NCBI GenBank assembly: GCA_036654095.1
Contig: JAVVSR010000013.1
Coordinates: 1-48,787 of the forward strand
Direction: 5' to 3'
Length of the DNA stretch: 48,787 bases
Source of the DNA: JAVVSR01 sp036654095
GTDB lineage: Bacteria; Bacillota; Clostridia; Christensenellales; CAG-917
In this document: one piece after another, positions 48,613 through 48,787 of the stretch
How the letters are laid out: the number at the start of each line of letters is the position of its first letter
Position numbering within the stretch: the first letter of the stretch is position 1
Made by a program: the position numbers and the translations under genes
Notes under the pieces: generated by a model
The model's input: only the letters and a program-made list of their open reading frames with translations
Database searches by the model: none
Told to the model about the DNA's origin: nothing

Positions 48613-48787
48613 TTTCCTTGTATCTTTCCTTGTATCTTTCCTTGTATCTTTCCTTGTATCTTTCCTTGTATCTTTCCTTGTATCTTTCCTTGTATCTTTC
48701 CTTGTATCTTTCCTTGTATCTTTCCTTGTATCTTTCCTTGTATCTTTCCTTGTATCTTTCCTTGTATCTTTCCTTGTATCTTTCCTT
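48613..48787. repeat. 12-bp tandem array running off the window end
   Basis: The unit tttccttgtatc (12 bp) is repeated 14 times perfectly, plus 7 bp, to the last base of the window. It shares the core ccttgta with the 17-bp array at 40974-41489. No sequence variation is seen between copies, so either the array is very young or the assembly collapsed it. Confidence 0.97.

Overview
The window looks like a piece of an AT-rich, low-GC Bacillota chromosome, most likely from an uncultured, gut-type member of the Clostridia. The evidence is consensus TTGACA/TATAAT promoters, strong Shine-Dalgarno sites, frequent GTG/TTG starts, Rex, the SpoVT-YabM-YabN gene string, a DnaD plus DnaC/DnaI-like helicase-loader pair, ECF S-components under riboswitches, and a BspA/InlB-type surface lipoprotein. 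Taxonomy is inferred from gene content only. The sequence contains two runs of exactly 100 N inside a tandem array and ends inside another array, so it is assembled draft sequence.

Layout. 1-4.2 kb: a MalT/LuxR-type regulator, a 23-24 bp minisatellite, an HNH endonuclease gene and tRNA-Ser(GGA). 4.5-14.5 kb: a coherent nucleoside-salvage block on the plus strand. It holds purine nucleoside phosphorylase, a zinc alcohol dehydrogenase-like protein, MtnA (methylthioribose-1-phosphate isomerase), a BMP-type nucleoside ABC importer (lipoprotein, double ATPase, two permeases) and an MTA/SAH/5'-deoxyadenosine-type deaminase. 14.6-17.6 kb: a CsoR repressor and a P1B metal ATPase whose N-terminus is a ten-unit Cys/His repeat, with two inverted-repeat operators at their promoter. 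17.6-23.2 kb: DUF2804 protein, an M28 peptidase interrupted by membrane segments, an FMN-riboswitch-controlled riboflavin S-component and a MATE transporter.

23.3-27.1 kb: the glycolytic operon pgk-tpiA-gpmI with a Rex-like operator at its promoter. 27.2-33.2 kb: rex followed by spoVT-yabM-yabN-dus-trmL, with a terminator-like hairpin that contains the spoVT ribosome-binding site. A divergent 85-residue orphan gene has a second Rex-like site at its promoter. 33.7-40.9 kb: GNAT and flavin-reductase genes, a preQ1-riboswitch-controlled queT, dnaD-dnaC, a BaiN/HI0933 flavoprotein and a CPA2 antiporter. 41-48.8 kb: a 17 bp tandem array with assembly gaps, a 1775-residue surface lipoprotein, a REP-associated-type Y1 transposase, tRNA-Thr(CGT) and a terminal 12 bp array.

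The most interesting system is the 4.5-14.5 kb block. Read as a pathway, it imports nucleosides, deaminates adenine nucleosides (adenosine, MTA or 5'-deoxyadenosine), releases hypoxanthine by phosphorolysis, isomerises the sugar-1-phosphate to a ketose-1-phosphate and reduces an aldehyde fragment. This resembles the MTA/5'-deoxyadenosine DHAP shunt, but it uses a deaminase plus an inosine-type phosphorylase and has no aldolase in the window. The second is a small local Rex regulon (pgk operon and orphan orf85). The window is also unusually rich in tandem arrays: five with five different units.
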